From Leucaena leucocephala (Eukaryota; Streptophyta; Magnoliopsida; Fabales; Fabaceae): a stretch of DNA of 64,000 nucleotides. The position numbers and the translations under genes were made by a program. The notes under the pieces were generated by a model, which did not search any database, had not been told where the DNA came from, and saw nothing but the letters and a program-made list of their open reading frames with translations. The stretch is from the NCBI GenBank assembly GCA_037074615.1, contig CM073532.1:16880001-16944000 (forward strand). Direction: 5' to 3'. How positions within the stretch are numbered: the stretch's first letter is position 1; the number at the start of each line of letters is the position of its first letter. Positions 22,561-34,902 of this stretch are shown here, in pieces.

Positions 22561-23460
22561 AGCAAAAGTGATGTCAAATTTTGTACAAACATGTGCCTAT
22601 TATCAAGCTTCCTACTATGTGACCTTTTCCATTTGTTTCCTTTTAAGCTCGGTTTCAGGACATTGACTTAGATTAAATTTATCTCTCTTTTCAATAGGAG
22701 CCACGTTAGATGAACAGTTTTACATTATGAATCGTTCAAGAATCTTGACAATGTAAGCCTCTTGAGATAAGCCTACAAGATATTGGGTTCTATCTCTATG
22801 GATCTTTATGCCAATGACATAAGATGTCTCCCCCATGTCTTTCATATCAAAACTCTTAAACAGAAACTGTTTCACCTCACGCAATAGTCGTAGATCATTG
22901 GTAGGAAGTAAAATGTCATCCACATATAAAATCAAGAATATGATCCTACTTCCACTAGCCTTGTGGTATATACAGTCATCCATGATGTTCTCAACAAAAA
23001 CAAATAATGTGATCACTTCATGGAACTTCAAGTACCACTGCAGTGAAGATTGTTTCAGACCATATATTGATTTCTTTAGCTTGCATACTAACTATTTTTT
23101 ACCTTCTGCCATAAATCCCTCAGGTTATTTCATATGGACTTTTTCCTCAGGTTAGCTTGCATACTAACTATTGCATACTAACTATTCTTTACCTTCTGCC
23201 ATTGAGGAATGCAGTCTTCACATCTATTTGGTGCAACTCCAGATCAAAATGGGCAACCAATGTCATGATGATACTGAACGAATATTTCTTAGATACAAGT
23301 GAAAATGTTTCACTGTAATCGATTCCCTCCACTTGAGTGAAGCCCTTAGCAACCAACCTAGCCTTGTATCTATCAATGTTGTCTTGTAAGTCTTTTTTGA
23401 TTTTATAAACCCATTTACAGCCAATAGCCTTAGACCCACTAGGAAACTCTACAAGTTCCT
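22561..23460 (-). pseudogene. Copia reverse transcriptase, broken
   Basis: Minus-strand translation from about 23460 gives SKAIGCKWVYKIKKD, RYKARLVAKGFTQVEGIDYS and LHQIDVKTAFLNGR. A rearranged stretch at 23080-23200 follows, then CIYHKASGSRIIFLILYVDD, with the catalytic YVDD, in the 22720-23031 frame. The part just after FLNG is scrambled by a local duplication of GCATACTAACTA. The enzyme cannot be functional. Confidence 0.85.
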
Positions 23461-24661
23461 AAACATAATTGTTTGCCATGGAATTCATTTCATCAATTAT
23501 AGCATCATGCCACAACTTAGAGTTCGCACTCTTCATAGCCTGAGTGAACGTTAAATCATTCTCAACACATACATCACAGTCAACTTCAGCAGAATACACT
23601 ACGTAGTCATCTGGCAATGCCAATTTTCTTTCTCTAGTTAACCTCCTTAATTCAACCTCTTGGGTTGATCCAGGTTGCTGAATAGGGACATCTTCTAACA
23701 CATTTTGTGGTGGTTCCACTTGTGGGATAGGTTGACCATCTAGTATATATCCATCTTGTTCAGCATCGTCAACTTGAGTCATAAGGCCTACATCACGTTC
23801 AATGTCAATCCCAATAGTAGGATGATCATTAACTATTGATATTCCCTCATGAATGATGTCAGTGGTTCGCTCTATGTGATCATCTAGTAGATAATCACTC
23901 CCACTAATCACATCATTCTCAAGAAACTTGGTATTCCTAGACTCTACAAACCTTTTAGAAGGCAGAGAACAATAAAACTTATAACCCTTTGACCTCTCTA
24001 CATAGCCTACAAAGTAAGTTCTAATGGTCTTGGGGTCTAACTTCTTCTCCTATGGATTGTACACTCTTACTTCAGCAAGACAACCCCATACCTTGAACTG
24101 ATTTAAACTGAATTTCCTTCCTTTCTAGATTTTAAAGGGTGTCTTGGAAACTGCCTTTGTTGGAACCCTGTTTAATATGTATGTGGTTATCTTGAGTGTT
24201 TTCTTCCACAAGGAGGGGGATAGTTTGGAGCTACTCATCATGCTCCTAACTATATCCAGCAAGGTCTTATTTCTTCTTTCTGCTACACCATTCATGTCAG
24301 GTGATCCAGGCATAGTATATTGGGCTACTATACCTTTCTCTCGAAGAAAATCAGCAAATTAAATAGACCTAGCGCTTATCCTTCACTAGTGTATCTGCCA
24401 TAATACTCACCACCACTGTTTGATCTAACGATCTTGATTGGTTTTCCAATCTATTTTTCTACTTCTACTTTATATTCCTTGAAAGCATCTAGTGCCTCAC
24501 TTTTATTATAAAGCATGTAGACATACATGTATCGTGAGTAATCGTCAATAAAGGTGATAAAGTACTTTTGACCATGCGTAGTCAAATCAGGGCAACAAAT
24601 ATTTGTATAAAATTTATAGCAATTCAGAACTTCTCTTAGCCCCTTTATGTGACTTATTGGT
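23461..24661 (-). pseudogene. Copia integrase and linker, fragmented
   Basis: The frame at 24125-24313 reads SPDMNGVAERRNKTLLDIV and ILNRVPTKAVSKTPF, the integrase region around the third catalytic residue. The frame at 23459-23911 is the acidic, proline-rich linker (QPIPQVEPPQNV, then RRLTRERKLALPDDYV) leading into RT. 24314-24660 holds the integrase core in several broken frames. Frames change at least twice. Confidence 0.75.
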
Positions 24662-25660
24662 CTACTTTCCCCTTATGCAGTCCACACAATCAAATTTTGA
24701 ATAGTTCAAAGATGGAAGAATTCCTTCTTTGTTTAACCTTTTGATTCTGTCAATGAAGATATGTCCCAATCTCCTATGCCATAGGTTATAAGAATTCTCA
24801 TCGATGACACTTCTCTTAGTACCATGCGAAATAGAAAAAGATTGAGGAGAATCAGAAATAATTTTAAATAAGCCATCAATCATAACTAAATTTATAATCA
24901 AAACAGAATCCTTTGACAAAGTCATAAGTTTCTTAGAAAGAACTAAATGATAATCAAATGGAATAAATTTTGACATAGGAATCAAATTCCTTTTGTAAGA
25001 GGGAACATAAAAAATATCATAAAGTTCCAAAACATGATTATTTGAAAAAGTTATGTGAAAAGTTCCAACAGCTTTCACAGGATCTCCTCTCCCACTGCCT
25101 AAAAGGACAGTTTTCTTATTGGGATATGGAAGCCTGCTTGATAGAAAGCCTTGCATGGTAGTCAAAATATGGATAATTGAACCAGTGTCAATCCACCAAG
25201 TGTCATCATTAACGCTAGGAAAACTAGATTTAAAAGTAACATACGATGAAATCATACCTCTCATGTTCATTATATGTTTCCTCATACTGCCAATACCTGT
25301 AAGCCTCATAGCACATAATTCAAATATGATGGCACCACCCATCTGCTTATCTGTTGGCTTAAATTGCTTATCCAAAGCATCCAAGTATCCTTTGGTTGTC
25401 TCGCACTTAGGGACTACTCCCCTAATGCTTATGATGATCCTTTGTTGTATAGGCAGAATAGATAAGCGGTTGCTCTGCTCCCACATATTATACCTTTCCT
25501 TTGCCTCTCTGCCATCAAAGGCATAATATGATCTAGGAGGTTTTTCATACCTCAAGACATAATCCAAGTCCAAGAAATCAAGCTACAGCGAAACATCATC
25601 TCTCCAATCAGCATAGTTAATGATGCCATCTAAGATTGTTTTGTTGCTTATGTCTGCCAT
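24662..25660 (-). pseudogene. Copia gag fused to protease by internal deletion
   Basis: The minus-strand ATG at 25660 starts MADISNKTIL. An in-frame TAG lies 34 codons later, and the frame then runs to 24662. The gag part (YVLRYEKPPRSYYAFDGREA and MWEQSNR) passes directly into protease (WWIDTGSIIHI), with no zinc knuckle and little of the second half of gag. About half of gag has therefore been deleted in frame. The protease keeps D-T-G. The frame ends in the pre-integrase region (LWHRRLGHIFIDRIKRL and CVDCIRGK). Confidence 0.8.
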
Positions 25661-27654
25661 AATCCTCGGGGTAGCAATTGGATCTACAAAACAAAAACAG
25701 ACAAATGTACAAATAAGCTCACGAGTTAGAATTTGAAGCTATCACAAGTCACTGTACCATGTATGCATGCTTAGCACAAATGTAGCATGCAAGCAGTATA
25801 AATTCGTATCACCAATGTCTACCTGTGGGCAAAGGCATTAGCATAGCATGTATTTATCTCAAATGGTGGAACTAGAATGCATTTATACTTTTTTAATACC
25901 TGTGGGTTACTTAAAAAATAACAAGGTCATTCTATCCCACCCTAATTAAATATATAATTATGAGGTATCTACTTGTAGTAAAGATAAATCATAGATATAC
26001 ATTTAATTACAAATGATATTTCAAATCCATTTGTGATTAATGAATGCATGCAACAAATTCAATAAACAATGATGCTGTGACTACTCATTAAGAAATTGCA
26101 TAATCACAAATATCATTCATATGCATTGAAAATCTAAATACGCACAACTTAATGGAGCAATTAATTCTCACCCTAATTAAATATACAATTATGAGATATC
26201 TACCTGTAGGTAAAGATAAATCATAGCTATATATTTAATTACAATTGATATTTTAAATCCATATGTGACTAATTAATGAATGCAATAAAATTCAATAAAT
26301 AAGAATGTTGTGGCTACTCCTCACAAAATTGCATGCTAATCACAAATATCATTAATGTACATATAAATCCAAATATGCATAACACAATAGAGCATTTAAT
26401 AAATTAATTTAATCAACAAATGTGACTAAATAATTTAATTTAAATTCTCCCACTATTCCATGCACCCACAAAATGTTTAATAAATTAATTTCAACTCAAA
26501 AGCTTTTTACAAAATTAAATAGTTAATTCAATTGCCAAAGGAGAGAATAATGTACAAAATAGGCAATTAAATAACATAAAAAAATTAAAATTTGTAAACA
26601 CCTTTTCTAATAAAAACATAATAGAGAAATTAATTTTTCTTTATTTAAACATTTACAGTGCATGTAATAGTATTTAAAAGGACATATAAAATTAAAAGAA
26701 ATTTAATTTATTTTGAACAAAATGTTATGGAAATTCAAATTAAATGGCCTAAAATATTTTTTTGGAAATAAAACCAAATGACCTATACACAAAAGTCCAA
26801 AACAGAGTCCAAAATAGTTTTTAGAAAAAAAAATCAAGGCCCATTTCTAGAAACAACAGAAAAAAATGTTCAGCCTAAAAACGTGAGGCCAATTAGGCTG
26901 CCAAAAATAAAAAATAACAATAGCCCAAAACTCCACGGCCCATCACCCAAGAAGATAAAAAACATTATATAGCAGCCCAATAGTCGACGACCCAGCACAC
27001 GAAAAAAAAATCTGATGGCTCAAAAACGTGTGCAACCCAGAAGCTATTTTTCAAAAAAAAAAAAAATTCTGCAGCCCAAAAATAAGATGCCCAGTGGGCT
27101 GCCAAGAGAAAGAAACAAAAAATATCTTTCTTGTGGCCCAAACTCCCATGCAGCCCATACGACTTTAAAAAAAATTGCTGCATAGCCCAAAACCATAAGG
27201 CAGCCCAATCTATTTTTCACAAAAAAATAATGATAATAAGCAGATGGCCCAAAAGTGTCGGCCCACCCTTTTTTTTAAAATAATTGCACAGATCACCCAA
27301 ATTGAAAATACACCCCACGTGTTACCTTCAACATCAATACTTTTCCTACAATAAAACCTGCATAAACCCTCTTTTTCATTCGCCGCTGCGGACACCCACA
27401 AGCAAGCATCCATATGATATATCATGACAAAGCTTTGGGCGTATTAGAGAAATTAAATTGGAGAGCTTATGGATTGACCACTTCCTTGCTCTGAGACCCT
27501 TTTTCTTCTTAATTTCAGATACACAAAGCAAATGGGTTATGGTCAAGAATCAACAAATTATGATATCTAGAGATCCATATATCCCATATTATATCTCATA
27601 TTGTTACTCATGAGGACTATAGATTAACAAGCAAGGCAAGAGGATCTCAAACAA
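25661..27654 (-). other. Long leader of the minus-strand copia element
   Basis: About 2 kb between the primer site and gag without any recognisable coding domain. It contains a 231 bp tandem duplication (25938-26168 and 26169 to about 26405). Toward the LTR (26870-27210) there are scattered GCAGCCCA and GGCCCA words separated by A-rich runs. A leader this long is unusual for copia and may include secondary insertions that I could not delimit. Confidence 0.5.
25938..26405. repeat. 231 bp tandem duplication in the copia leader
   Basis: CACCCTAATTAAATATA starts at 25938 and again at 26169. Both copies then run in parallel through ATAAATCATAG and CACAAATATCATT, with scattered substitutions and small indels. 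Confidence 0.7.
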
Positions 27655-27668
27655 GGATCTGATATCAC
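27655..27668 (-). other. Degenerate primer binding site
   Basis: The minus strand reads GTGATATCAGATCC immediately inside the 5' LTR. This resembles TGGTATCAGAGC, the site plant copia elements use to pair with initiator methionine tRNA, with a few substitutions. Confidence 0.6.
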
Positions 27669-27669
27669 A

Positions 27670-28150
27670 TATTTGAATATAAACATCTCATACATAACAT
27701 AATCAATCCAGATTATAACATATATAAGTATAAAATCTATATGAGATATAACGGAAGACTTAAAGTTACATCTCGCCATTAGTATTAACTGGCCTGAGAA
27801 ATAACTGAAACTCAACTCAAAGACCTATCAATCAAAAAATATTGTTAGATAAATAACAGGTTCTTCCAGCTAATGATTAGGCACAGTGATGACAACTTGT
27901 GTACTGTTGTCACTAGTGGGAAGCCTTCAAGAGTGAGTAGAGAAACTAGTTTATCGCTCTGGGGCTTAGAAACTATCACACGATAAAACTGTGAATTATT
28001 AATTTTCACCATCAGAACATTAACCTTAATAAACTGAGTCAATAACCCACCTTGGACTAGGCCCAAATGACTACGGGCTACACTCAGAAATATTTATTAA
28101 TTATTCTAATTAATATCTAAATAAATTATATTATAATAATAAACATCTCA
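27670..28150 (-). repeat. 5' LTR of the minus-strand copia element
   Basis: It pairs with 21196-21675 along its length and ends CATCTCA on the plus strand. The first bases (TATTTGAATATAAAC) are mutated from the TGTTAGAATATAAAC of the other LTR, so the terminal TG is lost. Confidence 0.82.
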
Positions 28151-28902
28151 CCGAAGAAACCCAATGGTTCAAAAGGTCTGTCCTTCAAACATCAACCATT
28201 GGCTGATATTTTCTTTCTCCTTTGTTGCATTCGGTTTTGGTGATGAGTACAGAACCAGTGACGGATGTCTGTGGCTTTTTGTCTTAAGTTGTGCTTAACA
28301 CAGTAATACTCTAATGAAAAATGCTAATTATTAATTATCTAAGGTATGAGTTATTTATGAAACCTAGCTATAATAGATTTTGTATTGCATATAAGTTAGC
28401 ATTCGTAAAGGTTATGTGTACTGTGAAGTTTGGGAGATACAATAAGTTTTCAATTTCATATCCTGCTTATATGTGTCCATATTATTCTAAGTACAGTAGT
28501 TGGTTTAATGCTGCTCCACCTCACCTCAATTTGACACACCCTGCTCTTTCTTTATTCTAAATTTTGTTTTATGATGAACTGTATAAAATAAAAGCGGCGA
28601 GTCTCAATCGTTCTTATCTCATTTAAATTAGTTTCTGTCAACCTGCAAACTAAAGCTTGAGTTTAGAACCTGGCTACTAGAAAATGCAACTTGCAAGTGG
28701 TATTTCCTTGATTTTCTCATCTGGAATCCTTACAATTTGTCGTGCCATGCCTGTAGATAACAAAAAGAGTAATTTGAACAAATTCATAATAGCTCAAAGT
28801 CACTTGCCTAATGGAAGGGTGCATTGCACGTTTTTTGCTACTTCATCTCATATTCATGCAATTCAAGTTTTACTCTCACCTTTTGTATTCTTTAATCTCG
28901 TT
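28151..28902 (+). other. Host-like unassigned sequence
   Basis: No long frame or recognised domain is present. Frames at 28321-28560 and 28684-29022 are open by chance or are decayed exons, and I did not recognise either. If the copia element is removed, the first 60 bases may continue an open frame from 21195, ending in TGA near 28218. Confidence 0.25.
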
Positions 28903-29985
28903 AAATCCCTCTCATTCCCAACTTTATGTTGGATCATGGTCCATCTTCTTAGATCTCAATTGGTTGTCGTGAGGATATATGTAGTTCATTTATGGTTTCT
29001 GATAGGGCTGTTAATTGTTTAGCATTATGTTGTGTTATGTGATTAGTATTGGTATTAGTGTTCTTTTGTTGCAAAGCTGGTGAAATGGATTATATATCTC
29101 TTGACAAAAAGACAGAAAATGAACCTAGAAATTACAAAATTCTAAAGAAGGTACCTGAATTTCAGTAATCCCACAAAAGGTGTGAGATCTCAAAATGGGA
29201 TTTTAGAAAACAAGGGAAAGCAGAAAAAGAAAAAGAAAAAGACATAAATGCCCTTTAATATCATTTGCTTTCAAAATTTTCATTTTAAATAATGGTTAAG
29301 CAGCACAATATAAAATTAATATTTTTTTTATATTAATTTTGGTGTCGTAAATTTAAGTTTTACTCTCACCTACATTTGTTACTAACTTCAAGGCAAAATA
29401 ATGTAAGGGGATTATACTACTTTACTCTAACTTTAATAAAAGGATTTAAAATTTCAAAAAAAACTTTGGCTTATACTAAAGATTAAATAAGATAATTTTA
29501 AAATTTAAAATCCATTTACAGGTAAATAATTTTTACATAGATGTACAGATTGTTTTATTGAGGATTCACTCATTACTGCAAAATACTTATTTAACTACTA
29601 GATTTCGCATCTGTTAATAGAGGAACACAAGTGATAGGATACTTATAATCTTTTTGCGTTTGTTATCTTATTCATAGTCATAGACACTGAAAAATAGCTC
29701 ATTAGTCTTTTGCAACAATAATAGATGCTATAGATAAGATCATGCTTGTTGTTTTTGTGTCTGTTGCTTTTATGTTAGACGCCAAAAATAGATCATGATA
29801 TTTTCCATGTCTATTGCATTTACTTCAGACACCAAAAATAAATTTGTCATGTATTAAATTTTGAAACTTAGTGTCTATAATGAGAAAATATATTGTTACT
29901 TAATTACAGAATTTATTTCAAAATTAAATATATTCTTAAAATTTAATTTGAAATTATAATTAAAGAAAAGTAATAAGTTTAAACA
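28903..29985 (+). repeat. 1.1 kb dispersed repeat, copy 1
   Basis: Its reverse complement recurs at 51215-52312, with similarity along the whole length by eye. Shared blocks include TTGGATCATGGTCCATCTTC, GTGTTATGTGATTAGTATT and AATATATTGTTACTTAATTA (the last with small differences). The 3' half carries repeated GTCTATTGC or GTCTGTTGC words with CCAAAAATA, like subterminal repeats of a DNA transposon. No terminal inverted repeat, target duplication or coding domain was identified. Confidence 0.7.
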
Positions 29986-29987
29986 AA

Positions 29988-30117
29988 TCATAATATAATT
30001 ATATGATAGTCTTCTAATCTATAATATAAGCCAACGGGAATTTTTTGTATATGCCAAGGCTCAAACTCGAGACCTTGCTTAAACGATACCGAGCCGCTTA
30101 CCACTCGGACCAACCCC
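29988..30117 (-). mobile_element. tRNA-derived SINE
   Basis: On the minus strand it starts near 30117 with GGGGGTTGGTCCGAGTGG. This contains an A-box-like TGGTCCGAGTGG. About 44 bases from the A-box start is GAGTTTGAGCC, close to the B-box GGTTCGANTCC. The body continues with GCCTTGGCATATAC and an AT-rich tail. The arrangement fits a polymerase III SINE with a degraded tRNA head. The 3' end and target duplication were not resolved. Confidence 0.6.
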
Positions 30118-30420
30118 CATTGGTTAGAGAGAGTTTGATCTTCAATATTTATCATTATCACTCTACTTAAGAGAGTTATAAATCTTGATTTTTTATCAGA
30201 GATACTTAAAAGTGGAACTCTTGAGTAGAATTGTACCTTAAGGGAAGTAAAGGGGAGTGAGAGAGTCAATCTCTCGTTGATATACTGAGTTTCGAAAGCC
30301 CGATAAATCTTGAAAAATAGTAAAATACTCAGGGGAGTTTGAGGACTAGACTTAGGCTAAGTGGTTTGGTTGAAGCCGTATAAATTTTTTGCCCGCAATA
30401 TCTCACTTATCTGCTTCCTT
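30118..30420 (+). repeat. Family B repeat fragment, plus orientation
   Basis: AGAGAGTTTGATCTTCA and the following 300 bases match the reverse complement of 37860-38165, including TACTGAG, AAATCTTGAAAA, ATACTCAG and GTATAAATT. Similarity ends at GCTTCCTTTAT, where the inverted-repeat element begins. Confidence 0.65.
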
Positions 30421-30446
30421 TATCGGGCAAGTATTAGGAAGGTCCG

Positions 30447-30745
30447 GGTAAGGTTGTACAAGGTCCGAGAAATTATGGGCAAGTGTTAGTAAGATCTGGG
30501 CAGGGTTGTACAATTTCTATGCAAGTCTTGGAACGTCCAGGACAGGTCCTAGTACTTCCAGGGCTGGTCCTGGAATATCGAGGGCTTCTCTAGGACTAGT
30601 TCAGGTAAGGTTGTACAAGGTTCGAGAACGTGTGGGCAAGTGTTGGCAAGGTCTGGGCAGGGTTGTACAATTTCTATGCAATTTTTGGCACATCCAGGAC
30701 AGGTCCTAACATATCCAAGGCTTCTCTAGGACTAGTACAGGAAGA
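30447..30745 (+). repeat. 157 bp tandem duplication
   Basis: Two units start at GGTAAGGTTGTACAAGG, at 30447 and 30604. Both contain GGGCAAGTGTT, GGGCAGGGTTGTACAATTTC, TCCAGGACAGGTCCTA and GGCTTCTCTAGGACTAGT. The second unit is shortened by the loss of one internal sub-repeat. Confidence 0.75.
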
Positions 30746-30752
30746 TTACAAT

Positions 30753-33700
30753 TGAAACGTCCTTCCTTAGACCCTTCAGAGCACACTTACGGAAGCAATC
30801 TTAACTTTATTAATTCTCTCCTACCGAGAATCCTGGCAAAAATATAACTATACTGATTCAGTAATTCCCGTGAGAACTACCATTCTACGTAAGTACACAG
30901 GAAAGACTGGATGAACCGGCTAGGTCCATTCACTTCTAGCCTCCTTAGACAGCACCTACGTACATAGTACTCTGTATAGTCTATCAGCACAACGGCATTT
31001 TCTAGTAAATATCTTTGAATCTTAACCTTAAATCTTAACCTTATATATACTCAATTGAAATTATCTTATATCATTGGAATACCTCTTAACCTTAAAAACA
31101 TGAATTTTCAAGAGTTAGGCTTTTGGTACTGTTCACTGTTACTGTTCACTAGGTAATTCCAGATTACAGCCTGAACTTTGGAAATTCATAATTAAATTTA
31201 GAAAAATCATATTGAGGTGATTCCAATTTCTAATGAAATATATTTCATTTAAATTTGAGAGAAAAATATGAAAAAGAGGTTTCCTTGTCCATATCAAATC
31301 AATTTATTCGTTGAACTTTACTGTTCATTTGGTAAATCTGGAAGTTCCAGTTTCTTTGCCCCATTTTCAAAAATTCATTTCTCCTTGTATACTTATCCAA
31401 TTGAGTAGAATTACCTATGGATTTAAATCTCCGAATGTTTACTTTAATCTCAACAAATATCACGGAAAAACTCAATCATTTACTATATGAAAATCGCGTA
31501 GGAACCTCACTGTATCACTTGACTAGTTTTATCTTGATCCAGAGTTTAAGTCCAACATTGAAAAATCATATCAATTTGAAAACTTAACCAAATTTCACAT
31601 TCTTGGTGTCTAATTAAAGCTCTGGATCTTAGATATGTTCATGACAAATTTTTTGTGAAACTAAATAGAATAAGTTACTCAAACTATCGCTGGAAGTGAT
31701 CTGCTCAGCTTGGATCCAGTGAGTAAATTCATTATACATACCAATATATCATCATTTAAGTTAAAGGCATGCTTTTCAAGTCATACACCATTCATACATC
31801 CACAATTACCTCCTTCCTTGTGATGTTCCAGTACCTAGATCATGGTTATGAGAGGGTGAGATTCTAAAGAATCTCAGTAGCAAACAATACCAAACAATGC
31901 ATGTATTAATGTAAAGACTTGTGCTTGCTTGTGAAAGTGTTATCATAGTGTGATGAGCATGCTTCCATGTATCATATAAAATACAATTGGCCAAAGCAAT
32001 CATAAAATAACAGAGCTTCAATCATCTACCATATACACACAATTAAATCAAGCCATAGCACAATCAAGCATACATTACATACATACAAGTTTAGGGTAAG
32101 TTCACTACCTTGGATTTAAGCTTTCTCTCTTATTCTTACACTTGCTTCCCAAGCTTTTCAATCATGAAGCTTTTTGGTCAATCATTCCCCAACATCTTCT
32201 TAGGTGTTTCAAGGTCCTAAACACATTCATATTCATTGCATAATCCATTGGGATCATAAACTCAAACATTACTCAAGACTATCTCTCTTGAACATTCAAC
32301 TTGCTTTAACTAACTTAACTTCCTTTAATTTTTACCAATTGGCTTGGCCTTTGAATCAATTGATGTCTTGACTTTACCCTACACAATTTCACATTTTGAA
32401 TCTATTTATGAACTCAAAATAACCAAATTCCAGCAACAATGCACTATTCTGTACAGATTTGGAAAAGCATACATAATTCTTCAAAAAATTATCATTTTGA
32501 TTCCAATGCTTCCCATATTTGTTCCTCCACTTTTCCCCCACACAAAATCTCATTTTCAGACCATTGGAAGCATCAAAATCACGAATTCAAATCACTGTTC
32601 ATGCGAGTGAACAGTAACCGAAAGAAATTTTCAACATTACAACCTTTAATTCTAATGGTTTCCAAGGTTCAAAACCTATCCAATCCTACACAAAATCATC
32701 ATATAAACTCAATGGAAGCATTAAATAATTAAAATTCCATCTCTTTCTATCATGAACAGTGCAAACCAAAATGTTCTTCCATGGTAAAGTCAAGAACATC
32801 AACTTAATCCAACAACCAATCATGCAACTAGCTTGTTTAAGCCTGTCTAAACTATCTATGACATAAAACTCATGTTCCTCTCACATATATATATAAATTC
32901 CAGCAGCATTTCCCCAAGTTTCAAGCCTCAAAACTAACTTAAACTCAATAAGAAATCATGAGAACAATGTCTAGAAGCAAAGGAGCAACTTACCTTACTA
33001 GCTTCTTCAAGATCCTTGCTTCTTCCTTGCTTGAGAAAATATTTTGCAAGAGGTTCCCTACACTTTCTCCTCCACGGTTTTGAGCCAAAATGAGGGGGTA
33101 TTTATAACAAAATCTTGGGAAAATTGAAGGCCAAGATCACCTTGGGAACTATTTGATCTAATAGTTAAAGGTTTGATCTTGGAATGTCTTTTCTCTTTTC
33201 ACTCATGACATCACCACCATGACATCACTAACATGACATCACTTGGGACACCTAAGCCTCCTCTTTGGATCCATTTTGTGTGTGTGAGTTCTAAGAAAAG
33301 TTTCAACCCAATCCAGTCCAATCCGGTATCGGCCCGATCCGATTTTCCATAAACCGGACTGTTTTCTTAATCTAATTTTTATGGGACTTCATAATATATA
33401 TTTTTCAATATTTAAATCCTTCATACCATTAAAATTCTCATACTGGGTTTAAATTTAATTTTAAATGCCTTGGAAAATTACCAAAATGCCCTTAGTGCTT
33501 TTCCTTGCCCTATATTAAACCCAAGGGCATAATTGTCATTTCTCCCCTCTTTAGACCTTGTCAAAATATATATTGACTCTGACTAACCTTTCCTGCACTT
33601 GTCTTGGTGTTTTTTCCTGTCCAAAATGACCAAAATGCCCTCCATTCACTTCTAGTTTCTTAGGGCATCACAGGGGTATTTTCATAATTTTGCACTTTTC

Positions 33701-34305
33701 CAGGGTTCCTCTGGACACTGGCCCATCCATCAGTCCACTTATTTTATTGGGCCTTAATGATGCCATTTTTGGCCTTTTTAGGTTTCAATACCCTTGTGGC
33801 ACAAATTCCTAGCAACCTCTCCCGGCAATATTCATCAGGTATTTTACTCCCCTGTAAATTCAATTAAAAATTCTACAGGATTCCTTTTCTGATCCTGTCA
33901 ATTTTATAAATTCTTATATCAATTATAGGAATTTACTAGAAGGCCTCATCTGATTCAAAGATCCAAAAAATATTGTAATAATTTTATCTAACTTCAAAAA
34001 TTTATATCAATTTTTCAGGACCTCAAATCAAAATTCTGTTACGTCAAACAACTTGGAAAATTTTTCTCTATTTACTAGAAAAATTTGGGTCCGATCAGAA
34101 CACGGTCATTTTTGGCCTGTTTTCAGTCCAAATTTCCCATAATTACACTTTTGCCCCTTGATTTACATAAATCACCTTTATGTCCTTATCACTTCAATTT
34201 AATCACTTTCTTTACATAAATGGCCATATCTTTTCCTGATAAATCTCATATATATTTTATTCAATCTGTACATACAACTCAGTACAGAAAATTAGGGATG
34301 TTACA
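30753..34305 (-). mobile_element. Family A solo LTR, copy A2
   Basis: The ends are TGAAACGTCC (30753) and GGGATGTTACA (34305), flanked by a perfect ACAAT duplication (30748-30752 and 34306-34310). It is 3.55 kb long and non-coding. The sense strand is minus, with the inverted TATAAATACCCCC at about 33094-33106. Its sense start is the closest relative of the four LTR ends in the 6665-8415 insertion. It is a solo LTR inserted in the arm of the inverted-repeat element. Confidence 0.85.
33099..33106 (-). promoter_or_regulatory. TATA box of solo LTR A2
   Basis: The plus strand reads TATTTATA within GAGGGGGTATTTATAAC, the reverse complement of a TATAAATACCCCC box shared by the family A LTRs. Confidence 0.6.
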
Positions 34306-34902
34306 ACAATGCAATAAAAAACTACACCCCTGTACTAAAATTAAATTTACCTATTACATTTGTGATATAGTACTTTAGTTAACTAATATATGATTTCCTA
34401 CAGGTTAGGAGGTCCGGCTGCCCGTGATTCCTCCTGAATTGAGTCAATAGCACACAAAATTAACAATTTTTAACAGACTAAAAAATTGATAAAATATTCT
34501 ATAGGTGTCCAAAAATTATGAAAATTTGTGTTTGATCTACTTTTAGCATGTCAAATATTGCTGCAAAAAAATTGCATGAAAAGTAGATCTCTAGATCCCC
34601 AAAAAAAGTTTTGTCGTTTACTAAAAAAGCACATATGTTAGTGCCAGAGTAGAAATGCTCATATTGCTATTATAGGGGCACTCCTCCCTTGGCCCACAGA
34701 GTACCCTGTGTTCCTTCGTTGAGTATTGTGTGGTGTGGGGGCCACTACCAGTGTACAACCGCCACCACTACCATAGTGGCCCATGACAGTGGTGGGATAG
34801 GGGCGGCCGCCAACAACTTTTTGGGTGGATCTTAAAATGTGCGTGATTTTAAATGGGATGTATGGCAGCGCGTACCCAGGGGTTCTTTTACCTCTCATGA
34901 CC

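Larger units (their letters stand above)
21196..28150 (-). mobile_element. Ty1/copia retrotransposon with both LTRs, degenerate
   Basis: Two direct LTRs of about 480 bp (21196-21675 and 27670-28150) enclose minus-strand gag/protease, integrase, RT and RNase H in copia order. A degenerate primer binding site lies inside the right LTR (27655-27668). A purine tract lies inside the left LTR (minus strand of 21676-21690). The LTRs differ at many positions, so the insertion is old. GAAGA occurs directly left (21191-21195) and 2 bases past the right end (28153-28157), so the target duplication is imperfect. The coding region is fragmented by stops, shifts and an internal deletion. Confidence 0.85.

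Noticed and set aside
30035..30110. Possible tRNA-Leu or tRNA-Ser gene on the minus strand
   Set aside because: There is no 7 bp acceptor stem around the boxes and the B-box is degenerate, so it is called a SINE.
34661..34898. Frame at 34659-34898 as a host exon
   Set aside because: No domain, and it lies inside the inverted-repeat element between repeats.
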